Shown: positions 52,376 through 61,939 of the stretch, piece by piece
How positions within the stretch are numbered: the first letter of the stretch is position 1
How the letters are laid out: every line of letters starts with the position of its first letter
DNA from: Candidatus Eremiobacterota bacterium
Lineage (GTDB): Bacteria > Vulcanimicrobiota > Vulcanimicrobiia > Vulcanimicrobiales > Vulcanimicrobiaceae
Length of the DNA stretch: 64,000 nucleotides
Direction of reading: 5' to 3'
NCBI GenBank assembly: GCA_019240525.1
Contig: JAFAYE010000001.1
Location: 2,267,300 to 2,331,299 of the forward strand
The notes under the pieces: generated by a model
The model's database searches: none
What the model was told of the DNA's origin: nothing
What the model saw: only the letters and a program-made list of their open reading frames with translations
Program-made: the position numbers and the translations under genes

Positions 52376-54889
52376 ATGGGCGACGGTAAGAACGAACACC
52401 ATTCTTTTGCGCTGCCCGGCGCCCGTCCTCATTTCAGTCCCGACCGAATCGTCGCCGTTGAAGAGATCGACCTTCACCTTACACCTCATTTGGACGAAGA
52501 GTCGCTCGACGGAACCTGCGCCATAACGGTGCGCGCGTTCGACGAACCGGTGACCCGCCTCGTGCTCGATGCCGTAGATCTCGAGATCCGCAGCGTCCAA
52601 GGCGCCTCGCGCTTTACGTCACGCGATCGCACGCTCGAGTTGGAGTTTGATCCCGCGATCGCGCCCGAGGCGCGCGCGACGGTCGTCATCACGTATCATC
52701 TCTCCAAGCCGCGTCACGGGCTCTTTTTCGTGAAGCCGACCGCCGAGCACCCGGAGAAGATCTCCCACGCGTGGACGCAGAGTCAAGACCAATACGCCCG
52801 ATATTGGTTTCCGTGTCTTGACGATCCGCAGGAAAAGCAACGCACTTCGACTACAATCGTCGTTCCAAAAGGAACCACTGCGCTCGGCAACGGCGAACTC
52901 GTGGAGCGATCGGACGATGGCGAGACGACGGTCTTTCGCTACCGTCAGGACGTTGCGCACTGTACGTATCTCATGACGATGGTTGCCGGCCCGTTCATCG
53001 AAGTGGCGCAAGGCGACGCCGGTATCAATGCCGTTCCGGTCTCATATTACGTCTTGCCGGGCCGCGAGCGCGAGGGGGAACGCTCCTTCGGCAAAACGCC
53101 GAAGATGATCGGATGTTTTGAAGACCGGTTGGGCCTCGCCTATCCGTACGCGCGATACTCTCAAATCGCCGTTTCGGATTTCATCTTCGGCGGAATGGAA
53201 AACACTTCGGCGACGACGCAGACCGATCGAACGCTACACGATGAAATCGCGCAGCTCGATTTTTCGAGCGATCCACTGGTTGCACACGAGCTTGCGCATC
53301 AGTGGTTCGGCGACTTGCTGACCTGTCTTGATTGGTCGCACGCGTGGCTGAACGAAGGCTTCGCCACGTTCATGGAAGCGGTTTGGCGTGAGAACGATCT
53401 CGGGCACGACGAGTATGTCTACGACATCTTCGAAGGTTTCAAGAGCTACCTGCGTGAGGACGCGCAGCGCTACAGCCGTCCAATCGTCTGCAACGTTTAC
53501 ATCGCCCCGATTGAAATCTTCGACCGGCATCTCTACCAAAAAGGTGCGGCAGTGCTGCACATGCTTCGGGGCGAGCTCGGCGACGCGAGGTTTTGGCGCG
53601 CCGTCCGCCGCTACGTCGCAGATAACGCGGGCCGTTCGGTCGAAACGATCGATTTGATTCGCGCAATCGAGCGTGCCACCGGACGTAACATGCGCGGATT
53701 CTTCGATCAGTGGATATTTCGCGAAGGTCATCCCAAGCTTGAAATTCGCGCCGATTGGGATCCCAAGGACGGTATCGCGACCATCACGATCGATCAGAAG
53801 CAACGCATCGATGACGAACACGCTGCATATGAGTTCGACGTCGAGCTGGCGCTGGCGCCCGAGGCCGGCGCTTCGCCAGAACGGCGCGTTCGCGCGCATG
53901 TCGAACGGGCTCACGAAACGATCTCGGTGCCGCTCGATTTTGAGCCGCGCATGATCCGATTCGATCCCGGAGCGTTTCTTTTGGCCGATGTGAGTTATGC
54001 GCTCGGCGCCGATCGCAGCGCGGCAGCATTGCGCGACGATCCGAATATCATCGGGCGAATTCGCGCCGGCCGCGAGCTGGCGGCGGAAGGGGGCCGGGTC
54101 GCGCGTGACGCCATCGACGACGCGTTTGAGCGAGAAGCTTTTTGGGGCGTGCTCGCCGAAACGGCCGCAGCCATCGGCGCGTCTCGCTCGCCCTGGGCTC
54201 GAGCGACGTTGTTGCGCGCGCTGGCGCACGAACATCCAAAAGTCGTTCGCGCGGTCGCCGAGGCGCTGGGCAACTATCGCGACGCGGAGGTTGCGGCGGC
54301 GCTCATCGCAACGTCGCAGCGCCAGCAATCCTACTTCGTGCGAGCTGCCGCGCTGACGGCGCTGGGAAAGACGCGCGACGCTCGAGCCTTCGACGTGCTC
54401 GTTGCGGCGAGTAGAGAACGCAGCTGGAACGGTGTCGTGGAAGCAGGCGCGATTGCGGGTCTGGCCGAGCTCGCCGACGCTCGAGCGATGCCGGTCATCC
54501 TCGAAGCGCTCCGGCTCGAATCGAGCGAAGGAGCGCGAATTGCGGCGGCGCGTGCGCTGGGGCGCATAGGTTCGCTTGTCCAGGACGAGCGCACGCGAGC
54601 GGTTGACGCCCTCGAGCAACACGTTCACGACGGCAATCTTCACGTGGCGTTCGCTGCGCTCGACGCGGCCGAGGCGCTCGGAGACGTCAGGCTGCTCGCT
54701 GCGCTGGAGCGTACGGGCGAGCAAGCCTTTGATGGAAGATTGCGCCGCCACGCGATGGAAGCGGCCATGCACATTCGAAAAGGCTCTAAGGTTCCGGCCG
54801 AAGTGGCCATGCTACGAAACGACATTGATGAACTACGCGAGCAGCAGCGTCGGCTACAGGAGAAGATCGAGGCGGTCGCGCGCACGTAA
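52376..54889 (+). CDS. M1-family metallo-aminopeptidase with HEAT-like repeats
   Basis: An 837-residue protein. IFGGMENTSATT is the exopeptidase motif; HELAHQWFG at 304-312 and NEGFATFMEA provide the zinc ligands (His304, His308, Glu in NEGFAT). From about residue 560 there are repeated helical pairs (VAAALIATSQRQQSYFVRAAALTALG, VILEALRLESSEGARIAAARALG) that resemble HEAT/PBS-lyase repeats instead of the usual ERAP1-like C-terminus. A scaffold or binding tail is likely. Confidence 0.9.
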   Translation: MGDGKNEHHSFALPGARPHFSPDRIVAVEEIDLHLTPHLDEESLDGTCAITVRAFDEPVTRLVLDAVDLEIRSVQGASRFTSRDRTLELEFDPAIAPEARATVVITYHLSKPRHGLFFVKPTAEHPEKISHAWTQSQDQYARYWFPCLDDPQEKQRTSTTIVVPKGTTALGNGELVERSDDGETTVFRYRQDVAHCTYLMTMVAGPFIEVAQGDAGINAVPVSYYVLPGREREGERSFGKTPKMIGCFEDRLGLAYPYARYSQIAVSDFIFGGMENTSATTQTDRTLHDEIAQLDFSSDPLVAHELAHQWFGDLLTCLDWSHAWLNEGFATFMEAVWRENDLGHDEYVYDIFEGFKSYLREDAQRYSRPIVCNVYIAPIEIFDRHLYQKGAAVLHMLRGELGDARFWRAVRRYVADNAGRSVETIDLIRAIERATGRNMRGFFDQWIFREGHPKLEIRADWDPKDGIATITIDQKQRIDDEHAAYEFDVELALAPEAGASPERRVRAHVERAHETISVPLDFEPRMIRFDPGAFLLADVSYALGADRSAAALRDDPNIIGRIRAGRELAAEGGRVARDAIDDAFEREAFWGVLAETAAAIGASRSPWARATLLRALAHEHPKVVRAVAEALGNYRDAEVAAALIATSQRQQSYFVRAAALTALGKTRDARAFDVLVAASRERSWNGVVEAGAIAGLAELADARAMPVILEALRLESSEGARIAAARALGRIGSLVQDERTRAVDALEQHVHDGNLHVAFAALDAAEALGDVRLLAALERTGEQAFDGRLRRHAMEAAMHIRKGSKVPAEVAMLRNDIDELREQQRRLQEKIEAVART

Positions 54890-54899
54890 GAGGCGCGCG

Positions 54900-56282
54900 A
54901 TGGCTTTCGTCGTTCTGCTGGCAATTGTTGCGATAGGAGTGCTGTTCGCGAAGCTGCATTCCGCCTCGCGGGCGCTCTCGCAGGACCTCGTGCCCTGCGC
55001 TCGCTTGACTCAATTTTCCGGAGAGCGAGCTTTGAACAACACATCCTGTGTTGCCGGAAAATTGAGAAGCCGCGAGTCGGACCGCAGCTTCGCTCCAGCA
55101 TCCCCGGATTCGTGGAGCAACGACGAGCGCAATCGGTTGAGGGGGGCGTTGCAGAGCGCGTTTGCGCCGGTGCTCGACGGGGCCACCGGTTGGAGTTTCG
55201 CAGTGATCTCAACCGGGGGACGAACGATCTTCGACGACCGCGCCGATCGGGCCGTCGCGCCCGCATCGGTTCAGAAGCTCGTTGTTGCGGCGACGGCGCT
55301 CGATGCGTTGGGTCCGGCCTATCGGTATCAAACGTTGTTCGCCGCACAAGATGCGATCGACGACCAGGGCGAGCTTGCCGGGAATTTGTGGTTGATCGGT
55401 TCGGGCGATCCGTCGCTGACCTCCGATGACCTTCGCAACGGAATTGCGATGCTCGCGCGCGCCGGCTTGCGGCGAATCAGCGGCGCATTGGTGGTAGACG
55501 ACACGACTTTGAGCGGCCCTCCGCTCAACCCGCATTGGGGACGTGACGATAACGGTCAGGATTACGCCGCTCCCACCAGCGCGATCTCGGTCGACGGCGA
55601 CACGATCGAGTCGCGTCAAGAAGTCGGCGGTATGCAAGAGCGGGCTTGGACACCAATGCAGGACGTTGCGCGTTATGTCGCCGGAAGAGTAAACGGGATG
55701 ATGCTCGAGCGCGGAATAACGCCGGCTGCGCCGCCGGCGAGCGGAGCCGCTCCGCTGCAAAGCGTCGTGCTCTGGGACCACCGCTCCCCGCCGCTGCAAA
55801 GCCTCGAGACCCACATGCTCTTCGTCTCCGACAATCATTATGCCGAGCAGTTACTGCGAACGGTCGGCGAGCAGGTGACGGGCGTTGCGGACGATGAGGG
55901 AGGCCTCAATGCCGAGCGAGAGTTTTTGGGACGCTCGATGGTACCGCTCCCCGGCTTGCGTCTCTTTGACGGCAGCGGCCTCTCTGCCGATAATCGTGTC
56001 GCAGCGATCACGTTGGCGCGGCTCCTGGCCGACCGGGAAGCAACGCTGTATCTGCTTTTGCCGCGCGGCGGGCGCGATGGTACATTACGTGATTATGATT
56101 TCACCACGGCGCTCGGCCGGGTTCGTGCCAAAAGCGGACATCTTTCGAACGTCTCGGCGCTCGCGGGTTACGTCACGACGATGCATCACGGCCGCGTAGC
56201 GTTCGCCTTTCTCATCAACGGCTCGCCCGGAGATCCCGATGCTGCGATCGTGCGCGCGGTCGACCGGCTGGCGACATTTTGA
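54900..56282 (+). CDS. dacB: D-alanyl-D-alanine carboxypeptidase/endopeptidase (PBP4, S13)
   Basis: A 460-residue S13 peptidase from ATG 54900. An N-terminal hydrophobic anchor is followed by the catalytic Ser123-x-x-Lys126 (PASVQK), an SDN box and AKSGHLSN as the KTG-equivalent. It trims peptidoglycan peptides. Its codons for residues ~37-56 contain a nested palindrome that is AT-richer than its surroundings, lying between the anchor and the catalytic domain, where insertion would be tolerated. Confidence 0.9.
   Translation: MAFVVLLAIVAIGVLFAKLHSASRALSQDLVPCARLTQFSGERALNNTSCVAGKLRSRESDRSFAPASPDSWSNDERNRLRGALQSAFAPVLDGATGWSFAVISTGGRTIFDDRADRAVAPASVQKLVVAATALDALGPAYRYQTLFAAQDAIDDQGELAGNLWLIGSGDPSLTSDDLRNGIAMLARAGLRRISGALVVDDTTLSGPPLNPHWGRDDNGQDYAAPTSAISVDGDTIESRQEVGGMQERAWTPMQDVARYVAGRVNGMMLERGITPAAPPASGAAPLQSVVLWDHRSPPLQSLETHMLFVSDNHYAEQLLRTVGEQVTGVADDEGGLNAEREFLGRSMVPLPGLRLFDGSGLSADNRVAAITLARLLADREATLYLLLPRGGRDGTLRDYDFTTALGRVRAKSGHLSNVSALAGYVTTMHHGRVAFAFLINGSPGDPDAAIVRAVDRLATF
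55009..55066. repeat. Nested palindromic element inside dacB
   Basis: CTCAATTTTCCGG at 55009-55021 and CCGGAAAATTGAG at 55054-55066 form a perfect 13-bp outer stem. Inside, CAACACA (55037-55043) and TGTGTTG (55047-55053) form a second 7-bp stem around TCC, sitting directly against the outer right arm. The outer pairing can be extended with small bulges. A different hairpin (GCTCGCT 54999-55005 with AGCGAGC 55024-55030) is mutually exclusive with it. Confidence 0.85.
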
Positions 56283-57694
56283 AACCCGGTGCGCCGCCCG
56301 TCGACAAGGATCTGCTCGCGCGGCTTCTCACTCGAGCGTTGCGCGGCGGCGGAGATTTCGCCGACGTTTTCTGCGAGCGGCGCCGGACGCTTTCATACCG
56401 CTTGCAAGACGGGCGCATTCACGATGCATCGTACGGGGTGACGCTTGGAATCGGGATTCGGGTCGTGGCGGGGGAGTCGGCGGGCTATGCCTGCTCCGAC
56501 GACTTGAGCGAGCGCGCGCTAACGGAGGCCGCCGACGCGGCGTCACTCATCGCGCGCGGCTCCCCCGCGGGCGATATACCAAAGGTCGAACTGGTCACCG
56601 AGCGGCATGCGTCATTTTACAATGGGCGATCGGACCATCCCATCGATGCACGTCGTTACGTAGCAATGCTCGAGGCCGCCGATGTTGCGGCGCGCCGATA
56701 CGACGCGCGCGTGGTGGCCGTCAATGCGCACGTGAGCGACGAGGTTCAAGAAGTATGGATTGCGACCAGCGACGGGCGAATCGTCGAAGATTGCCGGCCG
56801 TTGGTCAGTTTCGGCGTCCAAGTCGTTGCCAGCGACAAGAAAGAACGCGGCTCGGGTTACGTTGGCGACGGCGGCCGCACGTCGATGGATTACTTCTTTC
56901 GCGAAACGCCCGAGGCGCTGGCCTCCGAGGCCGCGCGAATCGCCATCGTCAACGTTTGCGCGATTCCGGCGCCAGCCGGTGAGATGGAGATGATTGTCGG
57001 CGCCGGGGGTGGTGGCGTTTTACTTCACGAGGCCGTCGGTCACGGGCTGGAAAGCGATTTCAACCGGCGGGGGACCTCGCTCTACAGCGGCCGGGTTGGG
57101 GAGCGTGTCGCGAGCGACCTCGTGACGATCTACGATGACGGCAATCTTCCCGAAGAGCGCGGTAGTCTCAACGTTGACGATGAGGGCGTGCCGGGACAGC
57201 ACAAGGTGTTGGTCGAGAACGGCGTCCTGCGTGGCTACATGCAGGATCGGCTCAATGCTCGCTTGATGGGCGTCGATTCGACCGGCAGCGGACGCCGCCA
57301 GTCCTACCGCTTCGTGCCGCAGCCGCGAATGTGCAATACGTACATGCCGGCGGGCGATGCCGACGTCGACGAGATCGTGACTTCGACGCGGCGCGGAATC
57401 TATGCGAAGTCCTTCGCCGGCGGTCAAGTCGAGATCGCCAAAGGCGACTTCGTCTTCATGGTTGGTGAAGGTTATCTCGTCGAGAACGGCAAGATCACGG
57501 CGCCCGTGCGCAATGCGACGATCGTCGGCAACGGGCCCGATGCGATGATGAAAGTGGTGGCGGTCGGTAACGACAGCCGTCTGGCGCGTCGCCATTATAC
57601 GTGCGGTAAGGGCGGACAGTACGTGCCGGTCGGCGTCGGCATGCCGACCGTCAAGATCGCATCGATTACCGTTGGCGGCACCCAGCATGGATGA
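56279..57694 (+). CDS. tldD: TldD-family metalloprotease subunit
   Basis: A 471-residue TldD protein with zinc motif HEAVGHGLESD (His250-His255). TldD/TldE degrade unfolded peptides and mature some ribosomally made peptides. TTG start overlapping the dacB stop (TTGA). The next gene is the partner. Confidence 0.9.
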   Translation: MKPGAPPVDKDLLARLLTRALRGGGDFADVFCERRRTLSYRLQDGRIHDASYGVTLGIGIRVVAGESAGYACSDDLSERALTEAADAASLIARGSPAGDIPKVELVTERHASFYNGRSDHPIDARRYVAMLEAADVAARRYDARVVAVNAHVSDEVQEVWIATSDGRIVEDCRPLVSFGVQVVASDKKERGSGYVGDGGRTSMDYFFRETPEALASEAARIAIVNVCAIPAPAGEMEMIVGAGGGGVLLHEAVGHGLESDFNRRGTSLYSGRVGERVASDLVTIYDDGNLPEERGSLNVDDEGVPGQHKVLVENGVLRGYMQDRLNARLMGVDSTGSGRRQSYRFVPQPRMCNTYMPAGDADVDEIVTSTRRGIYAKSFAGGQVEIAKGDFVFMVGEGYLVENGKITAPVRNATIVGNGPDAMMKVVAVGNDSRLARRHYTCGKGGQYVPVGVGMPTVKIASITVGGTQHG

Positions 57695-59015
57695 ATCCGC
57701 TGCGATTGCGATCGCCACGCGAGCATTAGACTTTGCACAAGCGGCGGGCGCGCAAAGCGCCGAAGCGTCGGTGTCGATCGTTCGCCGATTTCATGCCGAA
57801 GCACGTGAGGACGTTGTCGCCCGCCTCGAAGGATCGACCGGCAAGAGCCTGTTCCTTCGCGTTTTTCTCGACGGGCGGAAGGCGACCTTGAGCACCTCGG
57901 ATCTCTCAGATGCGGGCTTGCGCGAGGCGGTCGACCGTGCGGTCACGCACGCAAATCTCGTCGTTCCCGATGAGTATGCGGGATTGCCCGACGACGTGGG
58001 CGCCAATGGCGCGCAGCTTCGTCTGAGCGATCCGGCGATCCGGCAACGCGAGCCAGATGAGAAGGTCGAGGAGGCTCTGGATCTGGAGCGCCTGATTCGC
58101 GCCGACGAGCGCATCGTCAATTCCAGCGGCTCGCACTACACCGACGCTATCGCCGCAAGCGCCATCGCCAACTCGACCGGCTTTGCCGCCGGCTATTCGT
58201 GGACGCGGGCCGGCCGATCGACCGGACCGGTCGCGCTCGACGGCGAGATCAAACGGACCGCCCACTACGGAACCGCAGCGCGTTACCTGGGGGATCTCGA
58301 AACGGCAGGCAGCGTCGCGCGCAGCGCCGTCCGCCGCGCCGTCGATCTTTTCGGCGCGCGTAAGCCCGCGACGATGCAAGTTCCCGTCATATTCGAGCGC
58401 GACGTCGCAGCATCGCTGCTCGAAGATATCTTCGCGGCGGTTTCGGCGGCGAACGTTGCCGTCGGCAACTCCTGGCTAAGCGGCCTGGTGGGGAGTAATG
58501 TCGGCAGCGAGCTGGTGAACGTGATCGACGACGGCCAAGTTATGGGCGCACTCGGCAGTGCTCCCTTCGACGGCGAGGGCGTGCCGACGCGCCGGACACC
58601 GGTTTTTGAGCGGGGTACCCTGCGATCGTTTCTTTACGATACGTACTACGCGCGCAAGCTCGGTGCGAGCACGACGGGCAACTCCACCGGTGCGGGCATC
58701 GGCCCCAGCAATTTCTACCTAGAGCCGGGCTCGATGTCCCTCTCCGAGATGATCGCGGCCACGCCTCGCGGGGTGCTGGTGATGGACACGATCGGCTTTG
58801 CGACCGAGCACGCATCGGGAACCTATAGCCGGGGCGCGCGCGGTTTTTTGATCGAAGGCGGCGAACTCGCCTATCCGATCGATGAGTTTACTATTGCGGG
58901 CCAGTACACGGAAATGCTTGCCGGCGTCGATGGCGTCGCCAATGATTTGCGCTTCGACGCGTCGGTCGTTTCGCCGTCGTTCCGAGTCGCCGCGATGACC
59001 GTGAGCGGGAATTAG
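57687..59015 (+). CDS. pmbA: TldD/PmbA-family partner subunit (TldE-like)
   Basis: A 442-residue protein from ATG 57687, which overlaps the tldD stop by 8 bp. AFDFAQAAGAQSAEASVS, YTDAIAASAIANSTGFAAGYSWTRAG and SFLYDTYYARKLGASTTGNSTG are PmbA/TldE features; it lacks the HExxxH zinc motif, as expected for the structural subunit. It should form a heterodimer with TldD. Confidence 0.88.
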   Translation: MDESAAIAIATRALDFAQAAGAQSAEASVSIVRRFHAEAREDVVARLEGSTGKSLFLRVFLDGRKATLSTSDLSDAGLREAVDRAVTHANLVVPDEYAGLPDDVGANGAQLRLSDPAIRQREPDEKVEEALDLERLIRADERIVNSSGSHYTDAIAASAIANSTGFAAGYSWTRAGRSTGPVALDGEIKRTAHYGTAARYLGDLETAGSVARSAVRRAVDLFGARKPATMQVPVIFERDVAASLLEDIFAAVSAANVAVGNSWLSGLVGSNVGSELVNVIDDGQVMGALGSAPFDGEGVPTRRTPVFERGTLRSFLYDTYYARKLGASTTGNSTGAGIGPSNFYLEPGSMSLSEMIAATPRGVLVMDTIGFATEHASGTYSRGARGFLIEGGELAYPIDEFTIAGQYTEMLAGVDGVANDLRFDASVVSPSFRVAAMTVSGN

Positions 59016-59022
59016 CGTTTCG

Positions 59023-60474
59023 ATGAGCATGATCGCGCAACCGGCAATCAGCCTGACGATGGTTTTGCGCATTGATATGCCGAACGAGGCGGGCGCGTTC
59101 GGACTGCTCGCCAACACGATCGGTGATGCGGGCGGCGCTATCGGCGCGGTCGATATGCATAGCGTCGGCCGAGCGCGCGTCGTGCGCGACGTCACCATCG
59201 GCGTACCATCTGAAACTGCCGCCAACGACGTGCGCCGTGCGGTCGAAGCAATCGACGGTGCGCGCATCATCTTCGCTTCGGATTCCACGTTCCTCGCGCA
59301 CATCGGCGGGAAGATTCGGATCGATTCGAAGATCACGATCAAGAGCCGCCAGGATCTATCAACCGTCTATACCCCCGGGGTCGCGCGCGTTTCGATGGCA
59401 ATAGCGGCCGATCCCAGCAAGGCCTTCCAGTTAACGCTCAAGCGCAATAGCGTGGCGGTGGTTACCGACGGCACGGCCGTTCTAGGATTGGGCGACATCG
59501 GCCCGCTCGGTGCACTGCCCGTGATGGAAGGCAAGGCGATGCTCTTCAAGCAGTTCGCCGACATCGACGCATTTCCGATCTGCCTCGATACCAAGAGCGT
59601 CGACGAGATCGTAGAGACGGTCGTACGGATCGCGCCCGTCTTCGGCGGCATCAACCTCGAGGACATCAGCGCGCCGCGCTGCTTCGAAGTTGAACGGCGG
59701 CTCGTGGAATTGCTCGACATTCCCGTGATGCACGACGATCAGCACGGCACGGCCGTCGTGATCATGGCCGCGTTGATCAATGCGGCTCGCGTGGTCGGAA
59801 AACCGTTAACCGATCTCCAAGTGGTCGTCTCCGGGAGCGGAGCCGCGGGTACGGCAACGATCAAGATGCTGCTGGGCGCCGGAGTGCGCGACGTCATTCC
59901 CGTCGACCGAGCCGGCGCGCTCAATCGCACGGACCGTTATGAGAATCCGCATTGGCGATGGCTAGCCGAACATTGCAACCGGGAAAACCGGCGGGGCACC
60001 TTGCGCGACGTGCTCGAAGGCGTCGACGTTTTCATCGGGGTATCGGCGCCGGGCATCTTGCAGCCTCAAGACATCGCGCGGATGGGACGCGATCCGATCG
60101 TTTTTGCAATGGCCAATCCAAATCCCGAGATCATGCCCGACGTTGCGGCGCCGTATGCCGCGGTTATTGCGACCGGCCGTTCCGATTTCCCCAATCAAGT
60201 GAACAATCTGCTCGCCTTTCCAGGCATCTTCCGAGGTGCGCTCGACGTGCGCGCGAGCCGGATAACCGAAGGAATGAAACTTGCCGCCTCCTTCGCTATC
60301 GCACAGATCGTTAGCGAAGAAGAGCGCAGCGCCGAGTACGTCATTCCCAGCGTTTTCGATACACGCGTCGTCGATGCAGTCGCCAAAGCGGTCGCCGCGG
60401 CGGCGAGCGAAGAAGGCGTGGCGCGACGTATGCCTGCGGCGAACGAAGGGGACGGCTTCGGCGCGAACGTCTGA
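59023..60474 (+). CDS. NAD-dependent malic enzyme with N-terminal ACT domain
   Basis: A 483-residue enzyme converting malate to pyruvate and CO2. Residues 10-85 form an ACT-type ligand-binding domain (RIDMPNEAGAFGLLANTIGDAG), then the malic core with TVYTPGVARV, LGDIGPLGALPVMEGKAMLF, MHDDQHGTAVVIMAALINA and VSGSGAAGTATIKMLL. The ACT domain suggests allosteric control, possibly by an amino acid. With ppdK it can feed PEP from C4 acids. Confidence 0.93.
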   Translation: MSMIAQPAISLTMVLRIDMPNEAGAFGLLANTIGDAGGAIGAVDMHSVGRARVVRDVTIGVPSETAANDVRRAVEAIDGARIIFASDSTFLAHIGGKIRIDSKITIKSRQDLSTVYTPGVARVSMAIAADPSKAFQLTLKRNSVAVVTDGTAVLGLGDIGPLGALPVMEGKAMLFKQFADIDAFPICLDTKSVDEIVETVVRIAPVFGGINLEDISAPRCFEVERRLVELLDIPVMHDDQHGTAVVIMAALINAARVVGKPLTDLQVVVSGSGAAGTATIKMLLGAGVRDVIPVDRAGALNRTDRYENPHWRWLAEHCNRENRRGTLRDVLEGVDVFIGVSAPGILQPQDIARMGRDPIVFAMANPNPEIMPDVAAPYAAVIATGRSDFPNQVNNLLAFPGIFRGALDVRASRITEGMKLAASFAIAQIVSEEERSAEYVIPSVFDTRVVDAVAKAVAAAASEEGVARRMPAANEGDGFGANV

Positions 60475-61939
60475 CGAGTCCGCGCCGTTCGTCGAATCGC
60501 TCAAGCTCGACCCGACCGAACCACGCCCCCTGTACGTGCAGCTTGCCGATCGTCTCGTCGAAGCGATTGAGAGCAAGAATCTAAGCCCCGGCAAACGACT
60601 TCCCGCCATGCGCGAGCTCGCCCGAGCGCTCGATTGCGCGTTGGTGACCGTATCGCAGGCGTACGAGCTGCTCGCCGCTCGCGGACGCGTGAACGCGCGA
60701 CCAGGCAAGGGCACATACGTTGCCGCGGCTCCCGACGAGCACGAACCGTTCGCGCGGCGATGGGAGCCCGACGTCGGCCGGTTTGCGCGGGGCGCGCGGC
60801 TCGAGGGAGTGATGGAGCGATTGACCCGCGCCACCGAACCGGGAGCAATCAGTCTGGCAGCCGGGCATCCCGCACCCGAAACCTTTCCGCTACACGATTT
60901 CGCACGAGCCTTTCATCGCACGTTGCTCGACGATGCGCCGGAGCTCATGCAATATCGCTCGTCAACCGGCGATCGAGATTTATGCGCCAAACTCGCCGCG
61001 CTTCTGCAGGGACGCGGCTGTCGCGCGGAATGGCGCGACGTCATCGTCTGTTCGGGGGCTCAGCAGGCGGCAGATATTGTGGCGACGGTCCTGCTCGGCG
61101 AGCGAACCGTCGTAGCCAGCGAAAGCCCGACCTATTGGGGAAGCCTTGGCGTCTTCGATGCGCGCGGCGTGACGTACGTCGAAGTGCGCGGCGATGAAGA
61201 CGGCGTTCGCGCGGACGACGTCGAGCGCGTCTTTGCCGAATACCGCCCGCGATTGTTCTACGTCAGCCCCATCGCGCAGAATCCGACCGGCGCCGTGCTT
61301 CCGGCACGGCGAGCGAAGCAGATCGTCGCGCTGGCGCGACGCTACGACGTCGTGGTGCTCGAAGATCAGACGGGCTGGCAGCTCACCTGCGACGCGGCGC
61401 CCCCGCCGCCGCTCGCCGCCTACGACACCGACGGTCGCGTGATCGTGATGGAGAGCCTCTCAAAGTCGATTTTTCCGGCGCTTCGCATCGGTTATCTCTA
61501 CGCAAAGGGCGGGATCGCCGAAGCGCTCGAAACGGCGAAGGTGCGTGCCGATGTTTTCACGTCGACGTTGACGCAGCGCGCGTTGTGGCGTTTCATGGAG
61601 AGCCCGGCGTGCCCGCGGCATTTTCGCGCAACCCGTTCGCTCTATCGCAAACGCCGCGACGCTTTCGCCGAAGCCGTCTGCGAGGTGGTCGGATGGACGA
61701 CCGTTCGATTACCGGCAGCTGGTGTCAATCTCTGGCTTCCGTTACCGCCGAGAATCTCGACGCAGGCTGCGTTCGATGCGTGCGCGCGCGAAGGCGTGCT
61801 GGTGATGCCGGCCGAGCCCTTCTACCCCACGCGCAGCGGTCCGCCGGCGTTGCGCTTGTCGTTCGGACACCTCGCTCCCGAGGAAGCTCGCGAAGGCGTT
61901 TTTCGCCTGGGCCGGGCGCTTACCCGCGTCTTGCGATGA
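60374..61939 (+). CDS. MocR-family regulator (GntR HTH plus aminotransferase)
   Basis: About 490-520 residues. A winged-helix GntR domain (PLYVQLADRLVEAIESKNLSPGKRLPAMRELA) leads into a class I aminotransferase domain with SISKSIFPALRIGYL-type PLP lysine motif. Start is uncertain: from ATG 60374 it overlaps malic enzyme by 101 bp, and the basic leader looks like out-of-frame code; no ATG/GTG/TTG occurs in frame between 60374 and the HTH region (from about 60477). MocR proteins sense PLP or amino acids. Confidence 0.82.
   Translation: MQSPKRSPRRRAKKAWRDVCLRRTKGTASARTSDESAPFVESLKLDPTEPRPLYVQLADRLVEAIESKNLSPGKRLPAMRELARALDCALVTVSQAYELLAARGRVNARPGKGTYVAAAPDEHEPFARRWEPDVGRFARGARLEGVMERLTRATEPGAISLAAGHPAPETFPLHDFARAFHRTLLDDAPELMQYRSSTGDRDLCAKLAALLQGRGCRAEWRDVIVCSGAQQAADIVATVLLGERTVVASESPTYWGSLGVFDARGVTYVEVRGDEDGVRADDVERVFAEYRPRLFYVSPIAQNPTGAVLPARRAKQIVALARRYDVVVLEDQTGWQLTCDAAPPPPLAAYDTDGRVIVMESLSKSIFPALRIGYLYAKGGIAEALETAKVRADVFTSTLTQRALWRFMESPACPRHFRATRSLYRKRRDAFAEAVCEVVGWTTVRLPAAGVNLWLPLPPRISTQAAFDACAREGVLVMPAEPFYPTRSGPPALRLSFGHLAPEEAREGVFRLGRALTRVLR

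Noticed and set aside
53234-54772. 512-residue minus-strand frame over the aminopeptidase
   Set aside because: Out-of-frame reading of the M1 gene with no motif or signal.
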